Assembly (NCBI GenBank): GCA_947589075.1
Contig: CANQBS010000006.1
Location: forward strand, 1 to 64,000
Direction of reading: 5' to 3'
Length of the DNA: 64,000 bases
Origin: an uncultured Acetatifactor sp.
GTDB lineage: Bacteria > Bacillota > Clostridia > Lachnospirales > Lachnospiraceae
Positions 36,226 to 45,846 of this stretch are shown piece after piece. Position 1 is the first letter of the stretch, and every line of letters starts with the position of its first letter. The notes beneath the pieces are model-generated. The model saw only the letters and a list, made by a program, of their open reading frames with translations, made no database searches and was not told the DNA's origin. Position numbers and translations under genes: made by a program.

Positions 36226-36906
36226 CTAAATTGCGTACACTTTCAGGTTCGCATACTCCCCGATCATGGGCGCCAGCTGGCGGAAGCCGATCTTGCCGCC
36301 TGTAAGCAGGGGACCATAGGTCTCTCCGTCGTCCACGAAATGAAAGATTTCCAGGTCATTGATGAAAAAGATCACATGATTTTCCTTCTTTACAATACTG
36401 ATCTTATAAGGTTCCGACACGTCCTCCACGTCCGGGATCGGATCCCCGCCCTGGCTCGTCAGATAAAAACCATAGCTTTTCCGCAGATTGCAGGTGTGGA
36501 ACGCCCTTTCATCCTTTTCCTTTCTCCTGAAATAAGAAATATGGAAAGCGTTGATATCCCCATGATGATACAGGGGATACTCTCCTGTCCTCGGCTGAAG
36601 CCCCGGATCAAAAAGATCCTCCCCGTTTCTGCCCTTTGCGGCAAAAAAAGTCATGCAAAGCCCCGGCTCCCGAATGGGGGTAAACTCCCATTCGATCTTT
36701 ACGTCGGAAGGAAACTCCACAGGACACCACAAAACATAATTCGCCTTCTGTCCCTCTACAGCGCTCATGGCGTTCTCCATGCGCATTTTCCCTTCCGGAA
36801 AGGTGATGATCGCCTTCCCCTCCAGGACAAAATCCCTGATATCCTCCCTGCCTGCCAGAGGATTTTCGTAAATCAGCTTTTCCTCGTAAAACAGTTTCTC
36901 TTCCAT
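36226..36906 (-). CDS. DUF1961 family protein (concanavalin-like fold)
   Basis: Predicted 226 residues, no signal peptide. The jelly-roll pattern (AIITFPEGKMRMENA, VEFPSDVKIEWEFTPIREPG, YPLYHHGDINAFHISYFRRK, KENHVIFFINDLEIFHFVDD, GGKIGFRQLAPMIGEYANLK) fits DUF1961, a carbohydrate-associated lectin-like family with no established activity. In other gut bacteria these genes lie next to pectin or glycosaminoglycan-lyase genes, which fits the neighbouring SGNH esterase. It precedes the esterase gene on the same strand and is probably cotranscribed with it. Confidence 0.75.
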   Translation of the reverse strand: MEEKLFYEEKLIYENPLAGREDIRDFVLEGKAIITFPEGKMRMENAMSAVEGQKANYVLWCPVEFPSDVKIEWEFTPIREPGLCMTFFAAKGRNGEDLFDPGLQPRTGEYPLYHHGDINAFHISYFRRKEKDERAFHTCNLRKSYGFYLTSQGGDPIPDVEDVSEPYKISIVKKENHVIFFINDLEIFHFVDDGETYGPLLTGGKIGFRQLAPMIGEYANLKVYAI

Positions 36907-36972
36907 TTCATATCCCTGCCTTTCCTTTTATAATAATCCTCAGGTAACCGCAACACCGCCGCTCAGAAATCA

Positions 36973-37050
36973 GGCGGAAGGCAATATAAACAAAATAAGG
37001 GCGACTTGCCACCGCATCGGAGCCCGTTTTTGTCTATATTGACTTCCGCC
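36973..37050. repeat. Large intergenic hairpin between feoB and the DUF1961 gene
   Basis: Arms GGCGGAAGGCAATATA... (36973-36996) and ...TATATTGACTTCCGCC (37027-37050) pair over 24 positions with only a few mismatches. An inner GGGC/GCCC pair lies in the loop. It is about 80 bases beyond the feoB stop. It shares CGACTTGCC with the palindromic element at 51002-51110, so the two may be diverged members of one repeat family. It could also act as a terminator for feoB. Confidence 0.65.
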
Positions 37051-37132
37051 GTCCCCTACATCTACGTTTCACGATTGCCCGCGCAATGTTCTATTTCACA
37101 TCAATTGATAAGGATCTATGGCTTACTATTCC

Positions 37133-39139
37133 TCATAAAAACAGGCTTCCCACCTGAAATACCAGCGTCGCCACACACCATGCCAAAAGGATCTCAAAGG
37201 CCATCATTTTCAGGGTGAATTTCCAGGAGCCGCTCTCCTTGCGCACCGTAGCCAGGGTGGCTGCGCAGGGCACGTAAAGGAGGCAGAACAGCATCAGACA
37301 GTAAGCGTTCAGCGCGCCAAAACCCGGATAAGCCGCCTGCACATTGCTTACAATGGCCGCCATTCCCGCCGCAGAATTGGCATTGGAAACGCCAAAAAGC
37401 ACCGCGAAGCTGGTGACCACTACCTCTTTTGCGGAAATACCCGAAATCAGTGCCACCACGATCTGCCACATTCCGAGACCCGCAGGCTTAAGCAGCGGCA
37501 CCAGCAGCTTCCCCACCATGGCGCCGAAGCTTTCCGCCGGATCCTCCACCAGCCCCGAGGGACCGAAGTTCAATACAAACCAGATCGCGATGGAGGCGAT
37601 GAAGATCGTTGTGCCTGCCTTCGTCAGATAATCCTTCAGTTTATTCCAGACATAAATGCGGATTGTCCTGGCGTTGGGACGCTTATATTCCGGAAGCTCT
37701 ATCAAGAGGGAATCATTGATCCTTCCCTTTTCCATACGGTTGATCACCATAGCGGACAGGATCGCCGCAGCCATACCCACCACATACATGGAAAAAGCCG
37801 CCAGACTGGAATACTTTCCGAAAAACATGCCGGAAAACAGGACATAGATGGGAAGCCTTGCGGAGCAGGACATAAAGGGAGTCACCATCATGGTCTTGCG
37901 GCGGTCATGCTCCGTCTCCAGCGCCCGGGTGGCCATGATGGCGGGAACCGTACAGCCGAAGCCCAGGATCATGGGAAGAAAAGCCTTTCCGGACAAGCCC
38001 ACCTTCCCCATGACCGAATCCATCACATAGGCGACTCTGGCCATATAACCGCTGTCCTCCAAAAGAGCCAGAGCCAGGAACAGAATAAAGATATTGGGGA
38101 TAAAGGTCAGAATCCCTCCCACGCCGGCAATGATCCCGTCCACGATCAGGGATTTCAGCCATCCGCTTACATGGATAAAATCCAGTCCCCGGCTGACCGC
38201 GCCGGAAAACAGGTCGAGCCCCGTTTCAAAAACTCCCTTCAGGGCATCCCCGATGGTAAAGGTAAAGAAGAATACCAGCGCCATGATCAGCAAAAACACC
38301 GGGATGCCCAGAACCGGGTGGGTCAGCAGACGATCGATCTTGTCTGTGGCGGCAGCCTTCTTTTCCCGATGAAACAGGCACTCCCCCACCAGCTTTTCAA
38401 TATAGGCATATTTACACTGAATGATCTCCTTCTCATAGCTTCGATCCACCACATGCTCCACCTGGATGGGATGCTCTTCCTTCACATCCTCATCATCCTC
38501 CAGGAGCTTGATGGCGTGCCAGCGCACGGAGGAATGGGTGGGATAATGCTTCTCCATCAAAGCCTCCAGCTGGGAGATCTTGGATTCGATCTCCTCCGGA
38601 TACCGCAGGATATATTCCCCTGCGCCTTCCTCATAGTGATGGATCACCGCATGGAGCAGGACGCTTAAGCCGGTGCGCTTCGTGGCGGATACGGGAACCA
38701 CGGGAATATTTCCCAGCATCTCCGGCAGGCGGTGCAGATCGATCTCCATTCCTCTCTCCCTGATGATATCCATCATATTGAGGGCCAGAACCACCGGCTT
38801 CCCCAGTTCCAAAAGCTGCAGGGTCAGATAAAGATTGCGCTCCAGGCTGGAGGCGTCCACGATATTGATGACCACATCGATATCATCATCCATAACGCAT
38901 CTTCTGGTCACTTTTTCTTCTATGGTATAGCAGGTGAGGGAATAAATACCCGGAGTGTCCACCAGGGTGATATCGATCCCCTCATAGCTGGTCTGTCCTT
39001 CCACCTTCTCAACAGTGACGCCGGGCCAGTTGGCAACCTTCAGCTTGGCTCCTGTCAACGCATTGAATAAGGTGGTCTTGCCGCAGTTCGGATTCCCGAC
39101 ACAGGCCACGCGGATGGCTTTTTTCGCTGTCTGTTCCAT
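37133..39139 (-). CDS. feoB: Ferrous iron transporter B
   Basis: Predicted 668 residues. The N-terminal GTPase domain has G1 GNPNCGKTTLFN, the G3 motif in VDTPGIYSL and G4 LNMMD. Then come about 8-10 membrane segments with the Gate motifs CSARLPIYVL and, in the C-terminal part, the short family loops around PCAATLATVRKESGSWKFT. It takes up Fe2+ driven by GTP-linked gating. It shares one base (TAATG) with feoA, so the two are coupled. The length is slightly short of E. coli FeoB (773) but normal for Firmicutes. Confidence 0.95.
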   Translation of the reverse strand: MEQTAKKAIRVACVGNPNCGKTTLFNALTGAKLKVANWPGVTVEKVEGQTSYEGIDITLVDTPGIYSLTCYTIEEKVTRRCVMDDDIDVVINIVDASSLERNLYLTLQLLELGKPVVLALNMMDIIRERGMEIDLHRLPEMLGNIPVVPVSATKRTGLSVLLHAVIHHYEEGAGEYILRYPEEIESKISQLEALMEKHYPTHSSVRWHAIKLLEDDEDVKEEHPIQVEHVVDRSYEKEIIQCKYAYIEKLVGECLFHREKKAAATDKIDRLLTHPVLGIPVFLLIMALVFFFTFTIGDALKGVFETGLDLFSGAVSRGLDFIHVSGWLKSLIVDGIIAGVGGILTFIPNIFILFLALALLEDSGYMARVAYVMDSVMGKVGLSGKAFLPMILGFGCTVPAIMATRALETEHDRRKTMMVTPFMSCSARLPIYVLFSGMFFGKYSSLAAFSMYVVGMAAAILSAMVINRMEKGRINDSLLIELPEYKRPNARTIRIYVWNKLKDYLTKAGTTIFIASIAIWFVLNFGPSGLVEDPAESFGAMVGKLLVPLLKPAGLGMWQIVVALISGISAKEVVVTSFAVLFGVSNANSAAGMAAIVSNVQAAYPGFGALNAYCLMLFCLLYVPCAATLATVRKESGSWKFTLKMMAFEILLAWCVATLVFQVGSLFL

Positions 39140-39375
39140 TATGCTTCCTCCCCGGACTCTTCCTGAATCTCAATATGGGAGGAAATGTGCCTGCCCAATG
39201 CGAGTCTTGTTCCCCTGACCTTGATGATAAGCGCTCCCTTACGCTTACGGTTCAATACCTGAATCCTGGTTCCATCATTCAGCCCCAGAGCCTGGAGCCT
39301 TCTTGTGATGGAGGGCTCCACGGAAAGTCCCTCTATCGTATATCTTCCATCCTTTTTCGCTTCGTATAGTGTCAT
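39139..39375 (-). CDS. feoA: Ferrous iron transport protein A
   Basis: Predicted 78 residues, an SH3-like fold (ITRRLQALGLNDGTRIQVLN, then ALIIKVRGTRLALGRHISSH) that contacts FeoB at the membrane. It precedes feoB and overlaps it by one base. AAGAAGG lies upstream of the ATG. No Fur-type site could be confirmed by eye in the 152-base gap upstream. Confidence 0.93.
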   Translation of the reverse strand: MTLYEAKKDGRYTIEGLSVEPSITRRLQALGLNDGTRIQVLNRKRKGALIIKVRGTRLALGRHISSHIEIQEESGEEA

Positions 39376-39527
39376 CGTATTCTGTCTGCCTTCTTTCGCT
39401 GTCCGTATTTATGCAGGTCTGCGCCCTTTCCAGAAACGACCGCAGATTTTGGAAATATCTTAAGGATTCATACCCTTCAGCTCCGTTTCTTTTTCGAAAT
39501 CGTTTTTTCGGCTCCGTCCCTCCTGTA

Positions 39528-41468
39528 TTATTCAGAACGCCGAATCTCCCAGAACCTGCGGAGCCTTACATTCCTAGCAAATATCCTGAGCTGGTCATAC
39601 AGGTCGTCGTATCTTGCGGCACAAATCTCCCAGTCCGCATAGCGGTTGGTCTCAAACCACAGTCTGCGGTGCAGATCCCTGATGGGGATCAGCTCTCCCG
39701 CCAGCTTAAGAGCCGCTTCCCCATAGGGAATTCCCTCCTCTATGGTCTCAGGGCATCTCCCCGGAAGCAGCAACAGCTTTTCCGCAGTAAACCTCGTGCG
39801 CTTTACCGCAAGCAGCATGGCGTGATATGCGGTTCGGTTCCTTGCAGGTTCAAGCTCCTCCACGGCTTTCTCCGCCTCCTTCATGGATCCGATAAAGCCC
39901 TCCAGGTCATGACAGCCTTCAAATTTTGCCATTTTCAGGGGGTTACGCCACATCTCCTGTTTAAACTCTCCCTTTTTCTCATGGTCGATATATGCATCAT
40001 AATGATAAATGGGATCCAGCCGCATCGCCTGCTCTCTGTCAAATCCATAAAAACTCTTATGGATCAGCAGATACAGGGTTTCAAAGGAATAGTCCGATTC
40101 CGGCGCCCAGCTGTAATTGGCCCCTGTCAGCACCCCGGGAGGCGCCAGTTCCAGAAGGGTGTCCCCATGATCTGCCCAGGAGGACATGATCATCCCCCTG
40201 GAGCGTCCGCCGTCCGCTTTGAGAAGTCCCCTGGTGTTGTCATAGCATTGCCTGATATCGCAGGCAAAACAGGCCCAGGTCCAGCTGCCGGGGGAAATGT
40301 AAAGCCTGATCCCCTGGCGGTGCAGGGCATCCACGAAGGGATAGGCGTCTCTGGCCGCATAATCCCAAAAAACGAAATCCGTATCCTCCGGAAGCTCCCT
40401 TGCCCGCTCCACAGGGACGGAATAATCTCCCCAGGGCGGCGCAAAGAAATCCCCGTACATCATCATGGAACAGCCCAGTTCCTTCAGGACGTCATGGATA
40501 AAGGTGTAGTGCTCGATAAAAAGCCTGCCGCCTTCCTGGGCTCCGTATACCTCCGTCAGCCCCACCGGCTCGTCTCCTCCGCAGTGAATGATGCCCTTCC
40601 CGAAACAGTTCACAAGCTCCGCCAGCATATCGGAGATCACTTCCCGCACCTTCGGATTGGCAGGGTCCATACAATCGATCAGGGAGCCATCCTTTCTGCG
40701 CAGCGCCAGGGACTGCAGTTCCCTGATCCTCACCAGCTTGTCAAAATGCCCCAGCAGGTTCACAATGGGACGGACAGAAAGATTCCACTCTTCGGCATAT
40801 CCGACGATCATGCGCCACTCCTGCGGGCTTATGGAATCGCTGTAGCGTCCCCATGCCGGCACGGAGGAAAACCGGAATATATCTTCTATATAAGGCATAT
40901 AAGTATTATATTTATAACGTGCCAGACGGCGTATGATCGTAAAGAACTGTTCCGTCCTGGGAACCTGTCCCCTGGAAATATCATCGGACAGGGCGCGGTA
41001 GGAAAGCGCAGGCTCGTCCCAGACATCGAACTCGCACAGCTCGCCGTCATTGACCAGATCCAGCTCCGACAGGGTAAACAAAGCATACATCAATCCCCGG
41101 GGGGCAGACGCACAGATGGTGACGGCTTCCTTTCTGGCGCTGATCCGGTAAGCCTCCTTCGGCATGGAGAAATCCTCCATGGAAGAATAGACATATCTTA
41201 CAGGCGAGAACCTCCCTGTCCCGCCCTGCGAAACGCCTTTTTCTGTCCCATCCTGCGAAACACCTTTTGTCCCGCCTTGTGAGGCATCCTTTGCTGCACA
41301 AGGTTCGGCGTCCTTTGCCGAGCTATCCATCCCTCCATTTTCCTGAAAGATTTCCGCTGCCCGAGGGAAGACTTCCGTCACCTCTTTGCTTAAATAATAA
41401 TCCTTCAGCCTGATGGGAGTCTCATAAACCTGTATCCGCTTCACCTGAGGAATGATCTGTGTTTTCAT
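39528..41468 (-). CDS. Glycoside hydrolase family 20 (beta-hexosaminidase-like), intracellular
   Basis: Predicted 646 residues, no signal peptide. AAGGGG precedes the ATG. The GH20 barrel is seen from about residue 160 (YNTYMPYIEDIFRFSSVP, SVRPIVNLLGHFDKLV), and the catalytic Asp-Glu pair lies in GIIHCGGDEPVGLTEVYG, as in N-acetylhexosaminidases. A helical tail follows the barrel. Residues 46-88 are an inserted Gly/Ser/Thr/Gln-rich repeat in the N-terminal domain, encoded by a tandem repeat. Release of terminal GlcNAc/GalNAc from imported glycans is the likely reaction; the exact substrate is unknown. Binding lipoproteins and pectin-type enzymes are nearby, though not in an operon. Confidence 0.8.
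   Translation of the reverse strand: MKTQIIPQVKRIQVYETPIRLKDYYLSKEVTEVFPRAAEIFQENGGMDSSAKDAEPCAAKDASQGGTKGVSQDGTEKGVSQGGTGRFSPVRYVYSSMEDFSMPKEAYRISARKEAVTICASAPRGLMYALFTLSELDLVNDGELCEFDVWDEPALSYRALSDDISRGQVPRTEQFFTIIRRLARYKYNTYMPYIEDIFRFSSVPAWGRYSDSISPQEWRMIVGYAEEWNLSVRPIVNLLGHFDKLVRIRELQSLALRRKDGSLIDCMDPANPKVREVISDMLAELVNCFGKGIIHCGGDEPVGLTEVYGAQEGGRLFIEHYTFIHDVLKELGCSMMMYGDFFAPPWGDYSVPVERARELPEDTDFVFWDYAARDAYPFVDALHRQGIRLYISPGSWTWACFACDIRQCYDNTRGLLKADGGRSRGMIMSSWADHGDTLLELAPPGVLTGANYSWAPESDYSFETLYLLIHKSFYGFDREQAMRLDPIYHYDAYIDHEKKGEFKQEMWRNPLKMAKFEGCHDLEGFIGSMKEAEKAVEELEPARNRTAYHAMLLAVKRTRFTAEKLLLLPGRCPETIEEGIPYGEAALKLAGELIPIRDLHRRLWFETNRYADWEICAARYDDLYDQLRIFARNVRLRRFWEIRRSE
41205..41325. repeat. 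In-frame tandem repeat inserted in the GH20 gene
   Basis: Short repeated units (CCCGCCCTGCGAAACGCCTT, CCCATCCTGCGAAACACCTT, CCCGCCTTGTGAGGCATCCT in plus-strand reading) encode SQGGTKG/SQDGTEKG/SQGGTG-type peptides at residues 46-88. The insertion keeps the frame and looks recent. Confidence 0.8.
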
Positions 41469-41582
41469 CCAAGCACCCCTTCCGCTTTCGTCTTATGATT
41501 CCATAGAACTGTTTTCCTTATTTTACTTCCAGAATGAGAAAATGACAATCCCTTTTTCAAGAATAAGCCAGAAAGAGTAACA

Positions 41583-41628
41583 ATTCAGCCCTGACGCAGG
41601 GATGTTATATCCCGCATCAGGGCTGAAC
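41583..41628 (-). terminator. Strong hairpin behind the nitroreductase gene
   Basis: TTCAGCCCTGA (41584-41594) pairs with TCAGGGCTGAA (41617-41627), and an inner GGGAT/ATCCC pair adds to the stem. It lies about 35 bases past the nitroreductase stop, before the start of the GH20 gene. The following bases are only moderately T-rich. Confidence 0.7.
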
Positions 41629-41660
41629 ATAAATCGATATTCTTTTCTGACAAAAAAGGA

Positions 41661-42191
41661 TCAAACGTAGGATACGTTCTTCTCAAAACTGTATTCATGA
41701 GGCTCCTTGCTCACAGCCTTATGACCTACGGCTATAGCAATCTGATAGCAATAACCTTCCGGAAACTTAAGCGCTTTGGAAAAATATTCCTTCTTTTCCC
41801 CGGAAAGAGCGTCCTTGATGCAGCCTATGATCAGGCTTCCCAGCCCCATTCCCTCCGCCGCCAGGGAAATATTCTCCACAGCGATCCCGGCGTCCACGGC
41901 GCTCCAGAAAAAGCCCTGATCCGCGCTCAGGATCAGTACCGTCGGCGCCTCAAAATAAAAGTTGTGGGGCGGGTTCTGAATTCCCCTGCCCGCATTCTTC
42001 TCATCTTCAATCTCCTGAAGAATGGGATTGTCCCCATCCAGGACGGAAATATGCACCTCCTGCCTGTTTGCGGCAGTGGGAGCCTGCAATCCCGCCAAGA
42101 TCAGCTGCTCCAGTTCCTCCTTCGACAGCTTCTGTGCCGTATAGCCCCTGGTAGAGCTTCTCTTTTCAATCGCCTGCAATACTTCGCTCAT
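41661..42191 (-). CDS. Nitroreductase-family FMN protein
   Basis: Predicted 176 residues from MSEVLQAIEKRSSTRGYTAQ, where GGAGAGG lies upstream; a longer reading from 42221 would cross this site. Family marks are the KRSSTRGY opening that binds FMN phosphate, LQAPTAANRQ, GIAVENISLAAEGMGLGSLI and IAIAVGHKA. The enzyme would reduce a nitro or quinone-type compound with NAD(P)H. The true substrate is unknown. Ends with its own hairpin terminator. Confidence 0.88.
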   Translation of the reverse strand: MSEVLQAIEKRSSTRGYTAQKLSKEELEQLILAGLQAPTAANRQEVHISVLDGDNPILQEIEDEKNAGRGIQNPPHNFYFEAPTVLILSADQGFFWSAVDAGIAVENISLAAEGMGLGSLIIGCIKDALSGEKKEYFSKALKFPEGYCYQIAIAVGHKAVSKEPHEYSFEKNVSYV

Positions 42192-42289
42192 CTGTATACC
42201 TCTCCTTTTCTCCCAAGCCATTCATACAACTTCCATCCCCGCCCCTTTGACGCATTTAGAGACCTCAGGAGTGACTCCCAGATTTCATC

Positions 42290-42787
42290 CTACTCCCATA
42301 CCTTAAACTTGACCGTCTCGATCCTGGAAACCTCATCCGCCAGGAAACAGATGTCATCCGACAGACTGATGCCCGTCAGGATAATATCCGTGCTTCCCCT
42401 GCCTTCCAGAAGCCTGGTAAGATCCTCAACCGCAATGATGCCGTTTTCGATCAGACCCAGCACCTCGTCCAGGATCAAAAGATCGCATTCCCCGGTCGCA
42501 AGAACCTTTCTGGCATAATTCATGCCGTTCAGGATGTTCCGGCGCTCCTCCTTCTGCTTCTCCTCCGGCAGCTCCTGATAATTCTCTTCGGACTTCTCAA
42601 AACGGAACAGCTTGATCTCCGGCTCCATTTTCTTAAGGAATGCGGAATTTTCGGGAACCTTTCCCTTCAAAAACTGAATGATCACAACCGTCCTGCCCTG
42701 AACGGCTTCCTGAACAGCCCGTCCAATGGCCGCGGGTGACTTTCCTCTCCCGTCACCCATATAAATATGTATCGTACCCTTTCCCAT
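42290..42787 (-). CDS. Cob(I)yrinic acid a,c-diamide adenosyltransferase-like ATPase
   Basis: Predicted 165 residues, CobA/CobO/BtuR type. The P-loop is MGDGRGKSPAAIGRAV, with KS in place of the usual KT. The family helix VVIIQFLKGKVPENSAFLKK and the LLILDEVLGLIENGII segment (DEV) follow, and then DIILTGISLSDDICFLADEV. It would attach the adenosyl group to a corrinoid. No cobalamin synthesis genes are adjacent, as is common for salvage genes. The altered P-loop may reduce certainty; related non-cobalamin P-loop proteins exist. Confidence 0.8.
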   Translation of the reverse strand: MGKGTIHIYMGDGRGKSPAAIGRAVQEAVQGRTVVIIQFLKGKVPENSAFLKKMEPEIKLFRFEKSEENYQELPEEKQKEERRNILNGMNYARKVLATGECDLLILDEVLGLIENGIIAVEDLTRLLEGRGSTDIILTGISLSDDICFLADEVSRIETVKFKVWE

Positions 42788-42954
42788 CTCATCACCCCAT
42801 GGAATTGATCAGAAACAACAATGAAAGTTTCCCTTTGGACACAACTTCTCTTTGGATACAAAACCCAACATCCATTGTTATTTTATCACATCATCCTCAA
42901 AATGGCAACTTTTGACATAAAATATTAAGATTTTATTAACTAACTTGTTACAGT

Positions 42955-43587
42955 TCACTCGTCATCATAAGTCTCCAGCTTGCTCACGGACACCTCAAAA
43001 GCCACCCTGCGCTCCACATTTTCCTCGTCCAGCTTTTTCATGTATTCCCTGCTCTGGATCCGTCCCCAGATGGCGCAGCGCTCCCCCACGCTGAAATTGC
43101 TGGCATATCTTGCGTTTCTTCCCCAGCAGATGCAGGGTATGTAATCGGACTTGCCATAAGGTCTGTTCACAGCAAGAAGCAGGTCTGCGATTTCCCTGCC
43201 CAGAGGCGTTTTCCGGTATATGGGTTCCTTGCAGATATATCCATCTAAATAAATCTGGTTTGTCTTTGAGCTTTCCTCCAGTTCCTCCACAAACTCGATC
43301 TCCCTGGCAAACACCGACAGAACCAGACGGTTTCTCTTCTCCTCATGACGGTTATAGGAACGGAACTGTCCGCATACGCTGATGTATTCCCCCTTATAAT
43401 CCGCCGTAACATCCAGAAGGCGTTCCGATACCATGACGGGAATGATGTCGTAGCTTTCGCTGAGCCTGCGCACCCTTACATCCACCATGTAAAAGCCTTC
43501 TCCGAAAATTTCATGACTATAAGAAAAATCGCTGATGATCTCTCCCATAACCGTTACCTGATTGTTTTCAATAACCTTATCCATCAT
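42955..43587 (-). CDS. SSB-like protein with two OB folds
   Basis: Predicted 210 residues from 43587, with AAGGGAG upstream; the open frame runs further but has no ribosome site. Residues 5-95 (NQVTVMGEIISDFSYSHEIF ... ISVCGQFRSYNR) and 105-205 (NQIYLDGYICKEPIYRKTPL ... GRIQSREYMKK) each look like an SSB-type OB fold. The acidic SSB tail tip (usually DDDIPF) is absent; it ends SKLETYDDE. It therefore seems to be a duplicated single-strand-binding protein distinct from the main SSB. It is divergent from typA. Confidence 0.75.
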   Translation of the reverse strand: MMDKVIENNQVTVMGEIISDFSYSHEIFGEGFYMVDVRVRRLSESYDIIPVMVSERLLDVTADYKGEYISVCGQFRSYNRHEEKRNRLVLSVFAREIEFVEELEESSKTNQIYLDGYICKEPIYRKTPLGREIADLLLAVNRPYGKSDYIPCICWGRNARYASNFSVGERCAIWGRIQSREYMKKLDEENVERRVAFEVSVSKLETYDDE

Positions 43588-43972
43588 TTTTTGTTCTCCC
43601 TTCTTACACTTTAGAATTTTCCGGCTGCCTTTCCCTGCTGGCCGGAGCACTTGGTATTTCACACAATCAAATTGTTTCCCTGTGGAGCGGGATATTTTAT
43701 TTATACTACATTTTTTTGACGGATAGAATAAAAAGACGCCGCGCATTCCGTCAAATATCGCACAATTCTGCTTTGTATTTCATAAAATTTCACATGAAAA
43801 ACCACCAAAAACATCGGCAAAGCACCTTTTTTCCTTGCGTTATGAAAAAAAGGGTGCTATACTATAGCAGTTTGAAATCGACAAAAAAATTTGGTTGACA
43901 CAAATTGACGGTTTTCGCATTTTATCGGGAAATGCCGGGAAAAACCGCCGGAAACCAACAATGGAGGCACTT
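43588..43972. other. Long divergent regulatory region between the SSB-like gene and typA
   Basis: This 385-base gap holds the typA promoter (43835-43863) and a second possible -35 TTGACA at about 43896 with only a poor -10. It also contains an A/T-rich stretch with no gene. The typA message would begin with about 100 bases of leader. Confidence 0.5.
43835..43863 (+). promoter_or_regulatory. Promoter of typA
   Basis: TTGCGT (43835-43840), 17-base spacer, TATACT (43858-43863). Both hexamers are close to consensus. Confidence 0.6.
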
Positions 43973-45811
43973 ATGAGACAAAAAAGAGAAGATGTCAGGA
44001 ACGTAGCCATCATCGCACACGTAGATCACGGCAAGACCACGCTGGTGGATGTGCTTTTAAAACAGAGCGGAGTCTTCAGGGAAAACCAGGAAGTGGCGGA
44101 ACGTGTCATGGACTCCAACGAGATCGAACGGGAACGGGGCATCACCATCCTGTCCAAAAATACTGCGGTTAACTATAAAGGAACCAAGATCAATATCGTA
44201 GACACTCCGGGACATGCGGACTTCGGCGGTGAAGTGGAACGTGTGCTGAAAATGGTAAACGGGGTGATCCTGGTGGTAGACGCCTTTGAAGGCGCCATGC
44301 CCCAGACAAAATTTGTGCTGAAGAAGGCTCTGGAATTAAAGCTTCCGGTCATCGTATGCATCAATAAGATCGACCGGCCGGAAGCGAGGCCGGAGGAAGT
44401 GGTGGACGAGGTATTGGAACTGTTTCTGGAGCTGGAGGCAGACGACGCCCAGCTGGACTGTCCTTTCGTCTTCGCTTCCGCCAAAACAGGGGTGGCTTCC
44501 CTGGATCCCCACAAACCCGGCACCAGCATGGAGCCCTTGTTTGAGACGATCCTGAATTACATTCCCGCGCCGGAGGGAGACCCGGATGCCGGCACACAGG
44601 TGCTCATCAGCACCATTGACTATAACGATTATGTGGGAAGAATCGGCGTGGGGAAAGTGGATAACGGCGTGATCACCGTCAACGAAGAGGTGGTGATCTG
44701 CAATCACCATGAGCCGGATAAGCAGGTGAAGGTCAAGGTCAGCAAGCTGTACGAATTCGACGGTCTCAATAAGGTGGAGGTGAAAAGCGCTTCCATCGGT
44801 TCCATTGTGGCGATTTCCGGGATCAGCGATATCCATATCGGAGATACCCTCTGCTCCCCCGACCAGATTCTGCCCATTCCCTTCCAGAAGATCAGCGAAC
44901 CCACCATATCCATGCAGTTTATGGTCAACGACTCTCCCCTGGCAGGCCAGGAAGGAAAATACGTGACCAGCCGTCACATCAGGACGCGGCTTTTCCGGGA
45001 ACTGAATACGGATGTATCCCTACGGGTGGAGGAAACGGATTCCACAGACTGCTTCAAGGTATCCGGCCGGGGCGAGCTGCACCTGTCCGTTTTAATTGAA
45101 ACCATGAGACGGGAAGGCTATGAATTTGCGGTGAGCAAGGCGGAAGTCATTTATCGTCACGACGAAAAGGGAAAGCTTTTGGAGCCCATGGAGATTGCCT
45201 ACATCGACGTCCCCAACGAGTTCTCCGGCACTGTCATTGAAAAACTGGGACAGCGTAAGGGAGAGCTGCGCAACATGACTTCCATCACCAGCGGAACCTA
45301 TACCCGGCTGGAATTCTCCATTCCCGCCAGGGGGCTCATCGGATACCGGGGAGAATTTTTAACCGACACCAAGGGAAACGGCATCCTGAATACCATCTTT
45401 GACGACTACGCGCCTTACAAAGGGGATATCCAGTACCGCAAGCAGGGCTCCCTCATCGCTTTTGAACCCGGAGAAGCCATTACCTACGGGCTTTACAACG
45501 CCCAGGAACGGGGCACGCTTTTCATCAATCCGGGAGAAAAGGTTTACGCCGGCATGGTGGTGGGCCAGACCGGGCGCAGCGAGGATATCGAGATCAATGT
45601 CTGCAAGAAAAAGCAGCTCACCAATACCAGATCCTCCAGTGCAGACGAGGCTTTGCGCCTGACGCCCCCCAGGATCTTAAGCCTGGAGCAGGCGCTGGAT
45701 TTTATCGATACGGATGAACTGCTGGAAGTAACTCCGAAAAGCTTAAGGATCCGCAAGAAGATCCTGGATCCTACCCTGAGGAAGCGGGCTGCCATGAGCA
45801 AGAAAGGATGA
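43973..45811 (+). CDS. typA: Translational GTPase TypA/BipA
   Basis: Predicted 612 residues from 43973, where GGAGG lies five bases upstream; the ATG at 43961 overlaps that site and the open frame back to 43895 has no signal. GTPase motifs: G1 [11 protein letters not shown]2 RGITI, G3 [12 protein letters not shown]4 NKIDRPEAR. Domain II, EF-G-like domains and the C-terminal TypA-specific domain are present ([20 protein letters not shown]). It binds ribosomes and is needed for growth at low temperature or under stress in other bacteria. A terminator follows at 45847. Confidence 0.96.
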   Translation: MRQKREDVRNVAIIAHVDHGKTTLVDVLLKQSGVFRENQEVAERVMDSNEIERERGITILSKNTAVNYKGTKINIVDTPGHADFGGEVERVLKMVNGVILVVDAFEGAMPQTKFVLKKALELKLPVIVCINKIDRPEARPEEVVDEVLELFLELEADDAQLDCPFVFASAKTGVASLDPHKPGTSMEPLFETILNYIPAPEGDPDAGTQVLISTIDYNDYVGRIGVGKVDNGVITVNEEVVICNHHEPDKQVKVKVSKLYEFDGLNKVEVKSASIGSIVAISGISDIHIGDTLCSPDQILPIPFQKISEPTISMQFMVNDSPLAGQEGKYVTSRHIRTRLFRELNTDVSLRVEETDSTDCFKVSGRGELHLSVLIETMRREGYEFAVSKAEVIYRHDEKGKLLEPMEIAYIDVPNEFSGTVIEKLGQRKGELRNMTSITSGTYTRLEFSIPARGLIGYRGEFLTDTKGNGILNTIFDDYAPYKGDIQYRKQGSLIAFEPGEAITYGLYNAQERGTLFINPGEKVYAGMVVGQTGRSEDIEINVCKKKQLTNTRSSSADEALRLTPPRILSLEQALDFIDTDELLEVTPKSLRIRKKILDPTLRKRAAMSKKG

Positions 45812-45846
45812 CGGGAAGACAGATCCCGTTTTCCTTCCCGTATCAC

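Noticed and set aside
39369-41282. A 637-codon open frame on the plus strand across the GH20 gene
   Set aside because: It is antisense to a protein with clear family motifs and reads as low-quality sequence. It follows from codon bias on the other strand.
43895-43972. Upstream starts of typA at 43895 and 43961
   Set aside because: No ribosome site precedes them; the one at 43963-43967 serves 43973, and the shorter protein matches the family.
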